NCBI RefSeq assembly: GCF_964199755.1
Contig: NC_133907.1
Coordinates: 1,369,001 to 1,433,000, forward strand
Length of the DNA stretch: 64,000 nucleotides
Origin: Larus michahellis
Lineage: Eukaryota > Chordata > Aves > Charadriiformes > Laridae
Direction of reading: 5' to 3'
Shown here: positions 1 through 10,800 of the stretch, in pieces
Numbering within the stretch: the stretch's first letter is position 1
Layout: the number at the start of each line of letters is the position of its first letter
Made by a program: the position numbers and the translations under genes
Notes under the pieces: generated by a model
Database searches by the model: none
What the model was told of the DNA's origin: nothing
The model's input: the letters and a program-made list of their open reading frames with translations, nothing else

Positions 1-225
1 AAAAAATCAGCGTTAGCACTGCAGGCGACAATGAACACTGCCTCTCTGAAGGACGTCACTCAGGAATGGCAGCCACGGGCAGTATTTGAGGTTATTGGAC
101 TGGACGCGTCAAGAAGCAACTGGAACAAGGCAGCCTGCCAAACTAAGGGCAGCAACCTGGATGCTCTGGCAGCAGCTGGAAGCGAAGCAGAGGCTAGTGC
201 ATTGTATGGGGAGATGAAGGCAGTC

Positions 226-804
226 TCACTGGCTGGCAAACTCGAGGCCGCTGTGCTGGCTGGTGGACCCGTTGCTCAGGCTGGAAAGGGACTCAAGGCT
301 GTCCCCCTGGATGCTGGAGGACCTGAAGCTCTCCCGCAGGCTGGAGAGCGACTGGAGGCTGTCGTGCGGGGTCCCGAAGGACTCCAGGCTGTCGGAGAGG
401 TCACTGGCTGCCCGGGGGTGGCGCGCTCGGCCGCTGCAGGCGGGGAGGGGGGGCTGCAGGCTGTCCTCGCAGACGCCCACCGACCCCGCGCTGCCGCAGG
501 AGCAGCAGCCGCAGCAGCAGGGACACTCCAGGCTGTCACACTGGATACTGGGCGACTCGCGAGGGCTGCCGGGGCAGGCCTGGAGGCTGTCGGGCTGGAG
601 GGAGCCGGAGCCGAGGCCGGGGCTGCTGCAGAGGCTGGAGGGCGGGCGGGGGCTGTCGGGCGGGGCGGCGGCAGGCTCGGCCCTGCGGCCGGAGGGGGAG
701 GGACCCGCCCCTGGGGACTCCACCGCCCTCATCGGCCGCACGCCCCGGTCTAGTCCGGCCCGCCGCCGCCCGGCGCAGCCGCCCCTCACGGCCCCGCGGC
801 GCAT
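226..804 (-). CDS. Possible first coding exon of an unidentified divergent gene (DSL-repeat frame)
   Basis: Seen: an open minus-strand frame of up to 192 codons in the CpG island left of FAM217B. It carries six Asp-Ser-Leu-(Glu/Gln) motifs, complementary to plus-strand 12-mers starting at 292, 352, 382, 454, 526 and 580. All spacings (60, 30, 72, 72, 54) are multiples of three. The frame ends at a TGA that overlaps a possible splice donor (A|GTGAGA read on the minus strand near 229-231), so it may continue into an exon off the left edge. An upstream ATG lies inside the NRF1-like box at 799-808; the ATG at 732 is a more reasonable start. Known: in human the head-to-head partner of FAM217B is PPP1R3D, but I do not see its RVxF motif or carbohydrate-binding domain here. 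I do not recognise the protein. The plus strand is also open to 753 because the repeat keeps every frame periodic, so coding status is uncertain. Confidence 0.35.
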   Translation of the reverse strand: MRRGAVRGGCAGRRRAGLDRGVRPMRAVESPGAGPSPSGRRAEPAAAPPDSPRPPSSLCSSPGLGSGSLQPDSLQACPGSPRESPSIQCDSLECPCCCGCCSCGSAGSVGVCEDSLQPPLPACSGRARHPRAASDLSDSLESFGTPHDSLQSLSSLRESFRSSSIQGDSLESLSSLSNGSTSQHSGLEFASQ

Positions 805-808
805 GCGC
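799..808. promoter_or_regulatory. NRF1-like palindromic site
   Basis: The 10-mer GCGCATGCGC is a perfect palindrome and fits the NRF1 consensus core. It lies about 100 bp upstream of the FAM217B first splice donor, where NRF1 sites commonly sit in CpG-island bidirectional promoters. Binding is inferred from sequence only. Confidence 0.55.
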
Positions 809-829
809 GGAACCGCCCCCCATCTGACC

Positions 830-901
830 GGCCTGCGCAGTGCCCGCCTGGCGTCGCCGCTCGCGGCCTGCCCGTAGTTGCCGGTGGCGGCTGAGACCGA
901 G
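830..901 (+). other. FAM217B: FAM217B non-coding exon 1 (5' limit approximate)
   Basis: The right edge is set by a near-perfect donor, CCGAG|GTAAGTACG, with GT at 902-903. The left edge is an estimate only, placed just downstream of the NRF1-like box. No ATG here opens into the FAM217B frame, so the exon is taken as 5' UTR. It would splice to the acceptor before 1943. Confidence 0.6.
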
Positions 902-1942
902 GTAAGTACGGGGGGGGGGGCGCGCGGCGGGGCGGAGGACCGGAGGGGCTGAAAACGCGCGGGGGCGGCCCGCTAGCGAAGGAGCTGCCCTCCGGTCCCG
1001 TCGTCAGGCGGGAATGGCCGGTGTGTGCCGGGACGGGCACCGGTGAGGAGCAGGGGCGGGTCAGATGTAAACAGACACGGGCGTGAGTGTGAACATAAAT
1101 ATATAAATAGCGCCGCCCCGAAGCTGACGGCGGGCGGGGAGAGGCGCTCCGGCGCGAGTCGATGCCCGTCCGCGCTCTCCCGGGACGGGAACGCGGCTCT
1201 GGGAAAGAGGAGAATGCAGCGAATTCTGCTCTGAGGGTTTTCAGTAGGAGCTCAGGAGCGCCGAGACGTGGGTTTGGGAAGAAGAAAAAAAATCAAGTAT
1301 TGGGTACCAAATTTGCACATATGAGCAGAGCGCCTTTTCTGCCAGAAGGGCAGCTCCGCGCGCCGATCCGCTGTCGGGTTAAATGAAGCGCAGAAACGCT
1401 GCTGCCGGCGGGGCCCGTGGCGCCGCGCGGCGGGGCCGGGGGCTGAGGAGCGGCTCGTGCAGGGGGACGCGCTCCCGGAGCGCCGCCGCACCCGCACGGG
1501 CCTCCCGTGCTTCGCCCGCGCGCCCTCGGGGGCGGGCCCGGCTCCCCCGGGGCTGTGCCCCGGCCCGGGGCTGTCCCCCGGCCCGCTCTGCTCCCCGCAC
1601 CGGACCGTGGCGGCTCGGCGTGGACCCGCGGTGGTGGGGCGAGGGGTTGGGGCTGGTTCCCGTTAAGCGAGCGCTGGGGGAGGGGACGGCGTTTTCCAGT
1701 ACTGTTTGGTAGCCGATTACGCCTATTTTACTGCTTTAAAAATACATCCCGTTGGGAGGAATGCACGGTGTTTGTTTACTGCATCTCTAGGACGTGGTGA
1801 TGTTTGCGTTTGATACGCTGTGTCTTACGAACCCGAAAGACTGGAGTCGTTTGAAGATTATGTAAAAATAAAGGTGCAGATGCCCTTTAAAAAGAGTAAT
1901 AATGGGACCGGGCATTCAAGAATATCCCTTATTACTGCACAG

Positions 1943-1991
1943 AGAGACACAGAAAAAGGAAAGCCAAATCAATGGAAACCACAAAGGAATG
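1943..1991 (+). CDS. FAM217B: FAM217B exon 2 with inferred start codon
   Basis: An acceptor (pyrimidine-containing stretch then GCACAG, 1937-1942) and a donor (AATG|GTAAAG, GT at 1992) bound a 49-bp exon. ATG at 1972-1974 with G at +4 gives METTKE plus two bases, which joins in phase to exon 3. An alternative donor at AAA|GTAAGG, six bases further, fits the downstream phase only in another frame. The start is therefore plausible but not certain. Confidence 0.5.
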
Positions 1992-4900
1992 GTAAAGTAA
2001 GGAAATTATTTTCTCTCTTTCTAGTTACAGAAATCTCCAAATACTGTAGATTAGTTAATAGGTGCATGGCTCTGCTCTTCAGATTGTCATCCTCCCCTCT
2101 GATCCACGGCAACGATTGTGCAGTGTGGTCATGCAGGTCACAAAGTGACAGAGGTGACTGCGTCAATGCTGGAGGCACAAGACTTATTTTCATTTTTTTG
2201 TAAGCTCCCGAATTGATGAAATCATGTTTTTTAAACCAAAATCTGACTTTCCGGTCGTAAAAACTGTGAACAAGATGTACAGCCTGACAAATTAACTGAA
2301 CTGCAGTCAAACTAGATTAGATCGGGAGGGCACAGTTTGCTTCTTCCTGTTCTAAAATGACATTTTACAGCTTTCCTTTTTAAAATCGGTAATATTCCTT
2401 GTTTGTAGAACAAACACTGTTTTCTGATTCTTACAGAATACACTGATTTAATGGTTCTGTGTGCTGACACAGAAATGTATCCAATTTAATTGAGGAAATG
2501 TGTTTTGGTTTTAAGCTGCCCGGAGCAGTAATGCCATTCCTTTTGCTTGCGTATGAGCTCTCTCTTAGGAATATTTCCACAATCGCAGTATAACATGAAA
2601 TGGTGACTTTTGTTTGTGCCTTTGTTGTGAAAGAGTTTGTATCAATATCAAAATAGACTGTATGCTCCCTGCTCACTTTCACTCCTTAACTTCGTAAGAA
2701 TAATCATTTAAATTTTGTTGAGAGTATGCGAATGAGAAAGGCAAGCAAGATTTGGCTTGCAGTCACCTTCATATTATACTAAATTGCAGTAGGACCATGT
2801 ACCAGGTACTACAGAAGTTAGCAGTTAAATATGTAGTCTCTAATATTTCCTATTTATTATCCCCAAAGTAATTTGGGGATCTTCTGATAGAGGATTCCAT
2901 ATAAAAGCTAAGTTATATTATTATATCATCTGATTGAATGATTCGCTTTTATATTAGTAATGTTTGAAATACAGTAGTGCACTAGTAGTATAAAAAATAA
3001 AAAGTGACTATGGCATAGTTCTGATGAACTTTAAGTCTAAGAATAGTTGCAATTAAGGTTCTCTCTTTTTTTGAACTGAATTGTACTCTAAACTTTTATC
3101 GTATTTCTATTCTAGTGATCGTATATGTTGCTATTTACATATGATATTCTGTTTAATCCTTGGTAGTTACAGTAATGGAAAAAGCCATCCGAGCACCAAA
3201 GGACTAAATAAACCAATTTCTCATGTGAAATCTTCTCCTGGAAGATTAGGCAAAAATGTATCAAGTGCCATTGAAAAGGTAAATAATTCCTTTTTTTTGT
3301 TTGTTTTTGTTTACAGAAGAACGGTACCTAGTTTATGCCAGCTTCCGAATAACATCACGTACTTGCATATCTTTTCAGACTTCCCATGACACTCAAGGTG
3401 GTAACCAACCATGCATTTTTAAGAAGGGACGAAACCAGCTGGATGACAATACTCAGTCAAAAAGGTAATGTTATGTTAAGATTATCTGTTTCATTTGTAG
3501 ACATTTCAAACTGGTATGTAAAATGCTTGTGACGAAATCATGGCTTCTCTGTTTTGCCTTTGACTTGACCGGTCCCAGAATTCAGCACTTACGAGGACAA
3601 CAAATTTAAGTTATCAATATAGAAACTTCCTTAGTGAGTTCTCAGGCGAAATCAGAATAAAATAAAACAAAAAAAATCAGTAGTAGGCAGTGTTATCTCT
3701 GCCAGAAAATATTAATTTTAGCTCATTACTAAGTTGCCATGCCAATTTTAGCTTCGTTCATGTAGATCCATGTCCTTGGAGGAGGAAGGCAGCAAGACCT
3801 TTGTAAACTGTTGTTCCAAAGACATTAACCATTCTAACGGGATATGATCTTTCTTTTTATTTAGGATCACGAGTGTTTGCACATCACTGCACAGAGTACA
3901 AGGACCAAAGAGGAGCCTCCCAGAAAGAAGGCAAAATGAATCTTTTCTGCACAGGACCCCTCCTAGCATAAAGGGCAGCGCACAAGGTAGCTTCTGTAGG
4001 GTTACAGATGTCCCAGTGCAACATTTCTATCGCAGTAAAAAAGAACAGTTGGAAAAGAATCATGAAGAACATGTTGCTGAAGCTGGTCCATGCTCTTCTA
4101 AATGGCAAGAAGCATCTGTAGATGAAATGTTTCTTGATTTTGAATCAGTGCAGATTATTAAAGAAGATGCTGAAGATGACAGTGCCAGTGATCTCTCTGA
4201 TTCGGAAAGGATTCCCATTCCCCCGTCTCCCTGCACACCACCAGAACTCATTCTCAGAGCTGAAGAAATCGATCCAGTTTGTTTGGAACACGTCCCTGAT
4301 ACGGGTTTTAAAGAATCAGAGTATTACTACCCAGACTTCCTCCCACCCCCTTTCAACTCCTGGGACTTGAAGCAACTGGCCATCTTTGTTAATGTAGAGG
4401 GTAAAACTGAATTTCGACCAAAGCCAACGGGATTTCTTGAGAAATACATTGATCGCCTTTTGCAGCTGGAATGGCTGCAAATGCAGACTGTACAGAATGA
4501 GAAGGGAAAGGCAGCCAAAGCCCGGCCACAGACTGCTCCCGGCTCCATCCGTCCCCTAAAAAGCCCCGGCAAAGGCAAAACGTTGCTTAGCCCTTTACCT
4601 AACAAGCAAGCGGTTCCCCAAGAAAGCGTTACAAAGCTGCACAGAAGCTATTGGGGTCACAGGGGAGATTCATGCTGTGAAGAAAGTCGCCAGTTATATT
4701 CTCAGCCAGGTCACTTGAAACTTTCTGATAGAACGGGACGCATGCTTCCTTCTCAGAGACAATCGGGTGAAGTAAGGAGTGAACTGAAAAAAAGCCCAGC
4801 CGCAAGGCAACAGCTTCTCAACATGCAGCCCTCCGAGAACAGTTCTAAAATTCAAAGCGTTGGTAATATCAGACCCCCTAAGCAACCCCCAGTATTTCAT

Positions 4901-5056
4901 GGTTCAGCTGCTCCCATCAAAGGCTTAAAAACATACGCGTGTACAAATCCAAAGAAAAATGGCAATGCCAACAATTACGTTCCTTCTAAAAAACCAACAG
5001 GGGACAGGAAAATAAAAACAAACAGCATGAAGCAAACATCACGCAAATATAAATGA
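1972..5056 (+). CDS. FAM217B: FAM217B, family with sequence similarity 217 member B
   Basis: Join 1972-1991, 3167-3278, 3379-3464, 3865-5056 gives 470 codons including the TGA at 5054. Identity rests on the last exon, whose core matches my recollection of human FAM217B (C20orf177): FLDFESVQIIKEDAEDD, SDLSDSERIPIPPSP, AEEIDPV, EYYYPDFLPPPF, SWDLKQLA, KYIDRLLQLEWLQMQTVQ, KARPQTAPG, LKSPGKGK, and a lysine-rich end KIKTNSMKQTSRKYK. The core spans about residues 155-300. The rest is Ser/Lys/Pro-rich and probably disordered; no signal peptide or membrane segment is seen. The molecular function of the family is not established. Phases agree across all junctions (2, 0, 2). The human protein is about 383 aa, so this model has a longer N-terminus. 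The start ATG at 1972 (AATCAATGG) is inferred: it is the only ATG I found in the proposed second exon that enters the downstream frame. The second coding exon could instead begin at 3173. Confidence 0.9.
3167..3278 (+). CDS. FAM217B: FAM217B exon 3
   Basis: The reading frame SNGKSHPSTKGLNK through VSSAIEK ends at a good donor, GAAAAG|GTAAAT (3278/3279). It resembles the basic, Ser-rich N-terminus of mammalian FAM217B. Two acceptors are possible, TGGTAG at 3166 or TTACAG at 3172; both keep the same frame and differ by two residues. Confidence 0.75.
3379..3464 (+). CDS. FAM217B: FAM217B exon 4
   Basis: This 86-bp exon lies between CTTTTCAG (to 3378) and AAAAG|GTAATG (GT at 3465). It encodes TSHDTQGGNQPCIFKKGRNQ and a few further residues, entering at phase 0 and leaving at phase 2. 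The intron before it is only 100 bp, typical of a compact avian gene. Confidence 0.8.
3865..5056 (+). CDS. FAM217B: FAM217B terminal coding exon
   Basis: The acceptor TTTATTTAG ends at 3864 and the frame is open for 1192 bp to the TGA. Calling a start at 4016 would use a GTG codon in mid-exon; the frame continues upstream without a stop to the acceptor, so that is not the real start. All conserved FAM217B motifs lie in this exon. Confidence 0.92.
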
Positions 5057-6440
5057 AGAAAAATTAGTTAGTAAGTGTTGATGCTTCTTGACTGCTAGAA
5101 AGCATTTTGCCAATGCAGAAGGGTCGTGTTTTCTTCTTAGGAAGATCCCGAGAAAATATGTTCTTGCTGCACGTTGTAAGTCAGCACTGTTCATTTCAAT
5201 ACGTGTGATCTTAAGCCAGCAAGGCCGGCAGGAGATCTTCTCCCTGAAGGCAAGTGTCTTCCGTTGGTCTTTCCTCAAAAATATTTACAATTGCTCAACA
5301 AAGATAACACTAGCAGAGTATGGAAGTTTAGAGAAATATGTAACATGTCCTCCTGTTGGCACCGGCTGAAGTCCGTGGTGTTTCTCGTGCTTACCTTGGG
5401 GTATGTGAGGGAATAGGGGCCGCGCTCTTGGCCTTGAACAGGTGTGCTGTTTTGTGAGGCAGGTTTGACGGTGGTGGCTTGTGATGGAAAAGGGCTCAAC
5501 TGTTTTTATAAAATAGTGGAGCATGCTTATCTATGCAAAGTCAAACTGATTCTTCACAGAAGATGATGAATTGGATTTTTTGGATGAATTGGATTTTTTT
5601 TATAAGAAGAATGGAGATAATGTTTTGAAATATTTTAATGCAGAAAGGATTCTTTTTAAGACAAAAAAACGTTAGGGAGCAGACAGCTTCAATAGCAACA
5701 GAATAAGAAAATGGAATGCATATTTTTATACCCAGCTTTCCTTGGAGTTCATTTTGTAAGCCTTGATGCTTTTTGTCATTTAGAGGAAACGACCAAATTT
5801 CCAATTGCACATGGATATAGATGACTAATGCAAAATGGGGTATTGCTAGAGACTCTGTGGCCTAATTTGCAGAACTGGTAGCCTCTCAAAACATAAAAAA
5901 TAGACTTTTAGGGGATGAATGTAAAGGCTATTCTAAGTTCAAGTAAAGATATATTTTGATACAAAAGATTTCTATTTTCAGTCACCCGAGATGACTATTA
6001 TTTATCCCGTGGTTCACTTCATTTAGCTTGGCTTCTTGTTTCACGGTTTAGTGAAGCGATGTGGGGAAATACCCCACAGAGAGGAACTGCACAACCAGGG
6101 CCCGGGTCCTGTCCGCGGCCCCTCTGCTCCCTCTTGTGCCTGTGGGATGCAAGAGGACACCACGCACAGTCCAGTCAGCATTCAAGGGTCAGCTCCTCTG
6201 TTACAATTTCAAGTCGATCACAGCGGCTGGGGACACACTCTCGTTCAAGATGAAATTCTAGAGGATGTTTTGTACTTTCATTTTAAAATGAAGTACAGAG
6301 CAGCATTAACTTCATCCGCAGCCACCAGTGGCAGTGAACTGCTTATGGGAAGTGAGCTGAGGTCTGACGGACCAGATCTCTCAAGTGGATCCTTCACGTT
6401 GTGACAGAAAATGAAAAAGTAGCAAACACTAAAGAGTACG

Positions 6441-6481
6441 TTATGTATATAGTATATATACGTATGCATATATGTATATGC
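6441..6481. repeat. TA-rich purine-pyrimidine alternating repeat
   Basis: An imperfect alternation of TA, GTATA and CGTATG units, largely self-complementary. It is a simple sequence in the presumed FAM217B 3' UTR and may be length-variable. Confidence 0.7.
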
Positions 6482-6878
6482 ACTTCTCTTGTTGATCTCA
6501 TCTTGGTTTTAAGATGCTTAGCTGTTTCTGTTCTTTCATCGTGCCTACCAGATCTTCAGCTTTGTAAAATTGCAAAGCATGGATTTATATGTAGTTTAAA
6601 AGGTGAGAATATTATTAAATGTAGTAATAAACCAGAGTATTTTACAGTACGTTAAAACATTGCTCAGGAATAGTCTAAGAAATATTTTTAGTGTTTTTTT
6701 CCTAGTCTACTGGAGACCAAATGTGAAATTTTAAACTGATAAAGGAAACAATGTAATATACAGTATTATATTTCCATATTCAGTATTTATGAGGTCACAG
6801 TTAAAATGAGTTGTAGTTGCATGTACATCCATCTCTATGCAATTAAAGTGAAACTTAATCTGACATGCTCAAAGGTCA

Positions 6879-6884
6879 AATAAA
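6879..6884 (+). terminator. Candidate FAM217B polyadenylation signal
   Basis: AATAAA followed within 10-25 bases by a GU-rich stretch (GGCTGTGTCAGAGGTGTGGTG). This pairing is better than the earlier AATAAA at 6626-6631, which lacks a clear downstream element. Use is inferred. Confidence 0.5.
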
Positions 6885-6905
6885 TTGGCTGTGTCAGAGG
6901 TGTGG

Positions 6906-9900
6906 TGAAACTTAGAGGATGGCATTCAACACCAGCAACTGCCGAGGACCAGCACGTTCTACTGTTGCTATTTTATCCTTTTGTTTTGTTCCAGACTCGT
7001 GATTGTATTTCAGCATTTTTTAGACAAAAGGTTCTTGCATCCAGTGCTAGGATTTCAAGCTCTGGCCAAATTCTACGAGCCTTCATTAGTCAAGTTTTCC
7101 TGGTTCGCATTAACGGTAGTGCAAGTCAGTAGGACTGCTCTTGCCAATAAGCGCTGCTTTAGTGCACTACTATAGGCACCTAACGCAAGGTGAGCAGGAT
7201 CAAGTCAATAATCAGAATAGCAGTGTTTTAAAACTAATTCTGTTAGATGCAGTAATTAATTTAGCATGTTATATAGCACTGAATGCTAGCGTGTGCTGAA
7301 TTTTCTTCTGAAATGTTACTCTACATTGGTGCTTTCCTGGGTTACCGGGAGGGCGGGCATGTAGATACAGGCACACGTTGCATGAGCACTTCTTAAATAA
7401 ACAGTGTTTCAGTCAGCTTTGAACAGAGCAAAGGTGATGGGCACGGAGGAAAGTTCCTTCCCACAGACCTAAGAAAGTTTTGTTTTAATGTAGTGCTTGT
7501 CATCTGATGGAGATGAACCTGATGTTGGAGACTAAAAAGTTCAGCAGGTGGAGACGGTGATGGCACTTAAACTAAGCCTGAATGCTTGTTCCTCGCTACG
7601 CTCTGGCTGGGATCTGGCCAAGGAAGTTTGTCTTGCATGATAATCACACAAGTCTAACTGGTATCCGTTGCTTTGATACTTCTTACACAGTCTTCTTTGT
7701 TTACACACAGAAATAGAAAGTCTGTGTTTGCTTCAAGAAGCAGACGTAGCGTGAGCAGACCTGCAAGGGCTGGATTTTATCCCGCAGCACTTCTGCTTCT
7801 GTTTTAACTTGACTGTTCTGGGCCTACAGAGAAAAAGAGCTCCTGTTTATGCAGAGGGCTGTGGCTTATGTTTTGTTCAGTTTGTGTTGATGGATATTGT
7901 CTTCAGAAGCACTTCTGAATATAGCAGAAAAGTTTATTCCATCAAATACATTCTGTCTGGAATTAAAATACTTGCCCAGCACGGTGTTTGTGTGGCTGTT
8001 GACGGGGTGTTCACTGTGTTGAGCAATATGATCATACATTCCTGTGTGTCTACGCCTAGCATTGAAAATGCTTCTTGGAGAACAATTTACTGTGATGTGA
8101 GATATTTAAACAATGATTTATTTTTTTTTCTAGATAACTTAAAGGTTTAATCTTCTGCAGTACTACCCACAAAACAAATACTCACAGGTTGCATTTTAAA
8201 TAAACAGCTGGAATCTACTTCAGTTATACTGGTAGCAATGCTGAACAACTCTGTTGTTTTCAATGAAATTACCCAGTTATAAAGATGTGAAGAAACAGAG
8301 TTTACCCCAGTATGTATAAATTGGTTTTTAATGAACATGAAGAATTTTAAAACAATGTTGTTTTTCTCCTGACATGTTTCTTTTTTCACCATTACTTGCA
8401 TCTCTGCAGTGAAATCCTGTGGTCAGTTAAGGTGTTACACCCCCCGCAGCCCCACAGCCTGTGCCCACTTTCAGGTCCGTAGAGCAGTGGGGGGCTCTGC
8501 AGGGTGGCTCCAGGTCCCTGTTCCGTTGGCGGGGCCGGGCTCAAGCTGCTGCAGTCACTCACCCAGAATTTATGCCCCAAAGAGTGGTTATCGTCGTGCG
8601 AGTAACGTGTACTGTTCTGGGAAGAGCGGCTTCACACCCCTCGGGTGGGAGAGCCTTGAAAGGAAGACTCGGACAGTCCCTGCTGCTGGGTGGGTGTCCC
8701 GGGTCCCGCGTGGCCGCTCCTTCAGGCTGATAAGGTGGACCGGATTGTTCTTTCCAAATGAGAGATGGCGCCCGCTGGTACGCGTTGGGGGTAGTGGGGT
8801 GCCGGTGCTTCTCGCGGAGGCAGGAAGGCTGGGCAGTGTTGCTTCTGAGAAGGCCGAGTTTAGAGCCAAGGGGCTGTCGAAGCAGGGGGCTCCCATCTCC
8901 CCCGCTGCCCCCGGGTGCTGTGACCGGGGGTCCCAGCCTCGGCCCGTGCCCCTCTGCTGCTGGCCCTGCCCGGGGCGAGGGCTGTAACGCTGCGCAGGGC
9001 GGGCAGGATTATTTCCTTGGGCTGAGCTCCACCTTTGACTCCAGACTGCTTCATCACGCCATGATGATCCCATCCCCGCTTTCTGGGCTTCGGTTAGTGG
9101 TGGCTGAGGTCGCTTTTACCTTGTATTTGCTATTAAAAGGATCTCGTTAGAAGTTGGGAGAGTATTTTGACAGTTTTTTCAGTCAGTATGTGATAATGTG
9201 TTTTGGAGCTGATATTATAGTTGAAATTTCTACAGTATGAAATTGCCTATAATGTACTACTTTTTGCCTTATTTTAAAGGTATTGAGCCTTTGTTTCTCC
9301 CATTGGCATTAATGGGTTTTCTTCTGAAAAAGAATGAAACAGATCACTGTATCTGGAAAGACTGAAACTCAATTAACTGAGAATTTGCAGCCCAGCTTTT
9401 GATGTTGGTGATCATGTCGTCTTATTTATTTGCACTTTTTGTGGATATTTTTGCTAGTAATTTCATTGGAAAGTGATCTTGTAATTCAAAGTTGATGTAT
9501 ATTTACTGTATTAAAAAAAGTGAGATACTGCCTGTTACTTAGTTGTATTTTTTTCATCATCCACAAGATGGCACATCTGAATTTTTCTTTTAGAAACCTC
9601 CTGCAGCGTAGGCTGGAGCGTGCAGCTCCGCGTACCCCGGCGATGTTGCTGCTGAGGGCCAAGCAGGGCAACTAACGCTGCGTGATTCGTTCTACTCCCC
9701 ACGGCAGTCACTTCTGTAACAGCTGTGTTAAGGCATCGTAATAGGTGAAAATAACAGGAAAAACTTTCTCCATCATATTCATACTTTTTTTTTTTTTTTT
9801 TAATGCACTAATGATTGAGTTTCACATTCTCTGTTATATCTCCAGGACACTTAGAACACGATCCAAAGAGCAGCAAAGACATGGGGGCAGATGCTAGCAG

Positions 9901-10800
9901 AGAACCGCGTTCTCGTGTTGCTAGTACACATGGGTAATCGGTTTAACTTAACTTCACATACTGCGTCTTCATATGCTCAGCTGAGACTAATCAGAAGGAA
10001 AATAGAGAGAAATTCAAAGGGGAAAAAATGGCATTTCCTATTGCTGAAAATCCCTTTGCTTTGCTACTTCTGTAATCTTTATACTAAGCACTGCAAAACT
10101 CCATGAGATACCGCACAAGAATATTACAATCAGAACATTCTTGCTGTTTGAGTTTTCCCGATGTCTGAACCATCCTGTCCTGGGCTGCTATTTGAGCCTG
10201 TCACTTCTCCCGTTAATAGCAAATCTCAGCAGCTCATTTGCCTGCCTTCCTCCCCACGCTCGCTTTTATGTAAAACATTGTGGCTTATTTGACATGTTGT
10301 ATTGCTTTTCTTCTCCCCTCAACAGAAGATCAATTCTTCCCTAAGTCTTCCTTTCACAAGTTCCAGAGCACTAAATTCCCTTATTTCCCAGTGCTAAAAA
10401 AGCAATACAGGAGAATGGAAAATGCTGCAAAAGTTGTTTTCATAGAAGCCAGGACCTTCCCCATACCCATCCATCGTCTTCTTTTTACATGGTTTTATAA
10501 GACTTGATTTTTCATTTCCCGCTTCTTTATGTAGTTTTATTTAAGATGTATTTTTCACAAGTTAGGTGGGAAGTTCAGCTTCAGGTGTAGAAGTTCATAC
10601 TTGCTTGATGGCTTTTGGGATGAACGGGACAATCCAGTGTTGGTTGTATCAGCTTTCAAGTGAGCTTTTACAGAGCTTGTTCTTGGTTCAAAGTCTGAAG
10701 TAATATAAAAGCAGCGCTCCTGGGCGCGGTGGATGAACCCCGCTCCCAATAAATATAAAGTTGCCTGTTAGTGTTTTTGCAAACAATTGTGAAGTTATTA
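6906..10800. other. Intergenic spacer between FAM217B and CDH26
   Basis: Mostly AT-rich and without conserved coding character. It contains a GC-rich patch at 8420-9075 with an open frame on each strand that I do not recognise, and a T-run at 9785-9801. No RNA gene or repeat family was identified. Confidence 0.6.
9785..9801. repeat. Poly(T) run
   Basis: Seventeen consecutive T residues upstream of CDH26. This could be a slipped mononucleotide tract or the tail of an old minus-strand retroposon; no body of such an element is recognisable next to it. Confidence 0.7.

Larger units (their letters stand above)
240..1670. promoter_or_regulatory. CpG island and probable bidirectional promoter of FAM217B
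   Basis: The stretch is very GC-rich and dense in CpG, in contrast to the AT-rich sequence from about 1700 onward. It contains a palindromic NRF1-type box (GCGCATGCGC, 799-808), a further TGCGCA at about 834-839, and no obvious TATA box. A perfect splice donor (GAG|GTAAGT) at 901/902 marks the end of a plus-strand first exon. A dispersed-start, housekeeping-type promoter firing in both directions is the simplest reading. The exact transcription start cannot be read from sequence. Confidence 0.7.
5057..6905 (+). other. FAM217B: FAM217B 3' UTR (inferred)
   Basis: After the stop there is about 1.85 kb of AT-rich, non-coding sequence with scattered poly(A)-type hexamers at 6626 and 6879. A long near-perfect palindrome lies at 6272-6296 and a TA-rich repeat at 6441-6481. 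No further exon is evident. The end is inferred from the better of the two hexamers. Confidence 0.55.

Noticed and set aside
31..753. Plus-strand 240-codon Ala/Gly-rich frame at the left edge
   Set aside because: It overlaps the periodic GC-rich repeat, which keeps all frames open; the low-complexity composition and the plus-strand promoter lying to its right argue against it. The minus frame is slightly better.
4016..4018. Start codon for a 346-aa FAM217B
   Set aside because: The codon is GTG in mid-exon, and the frame continues upstream in phase through two more exons.
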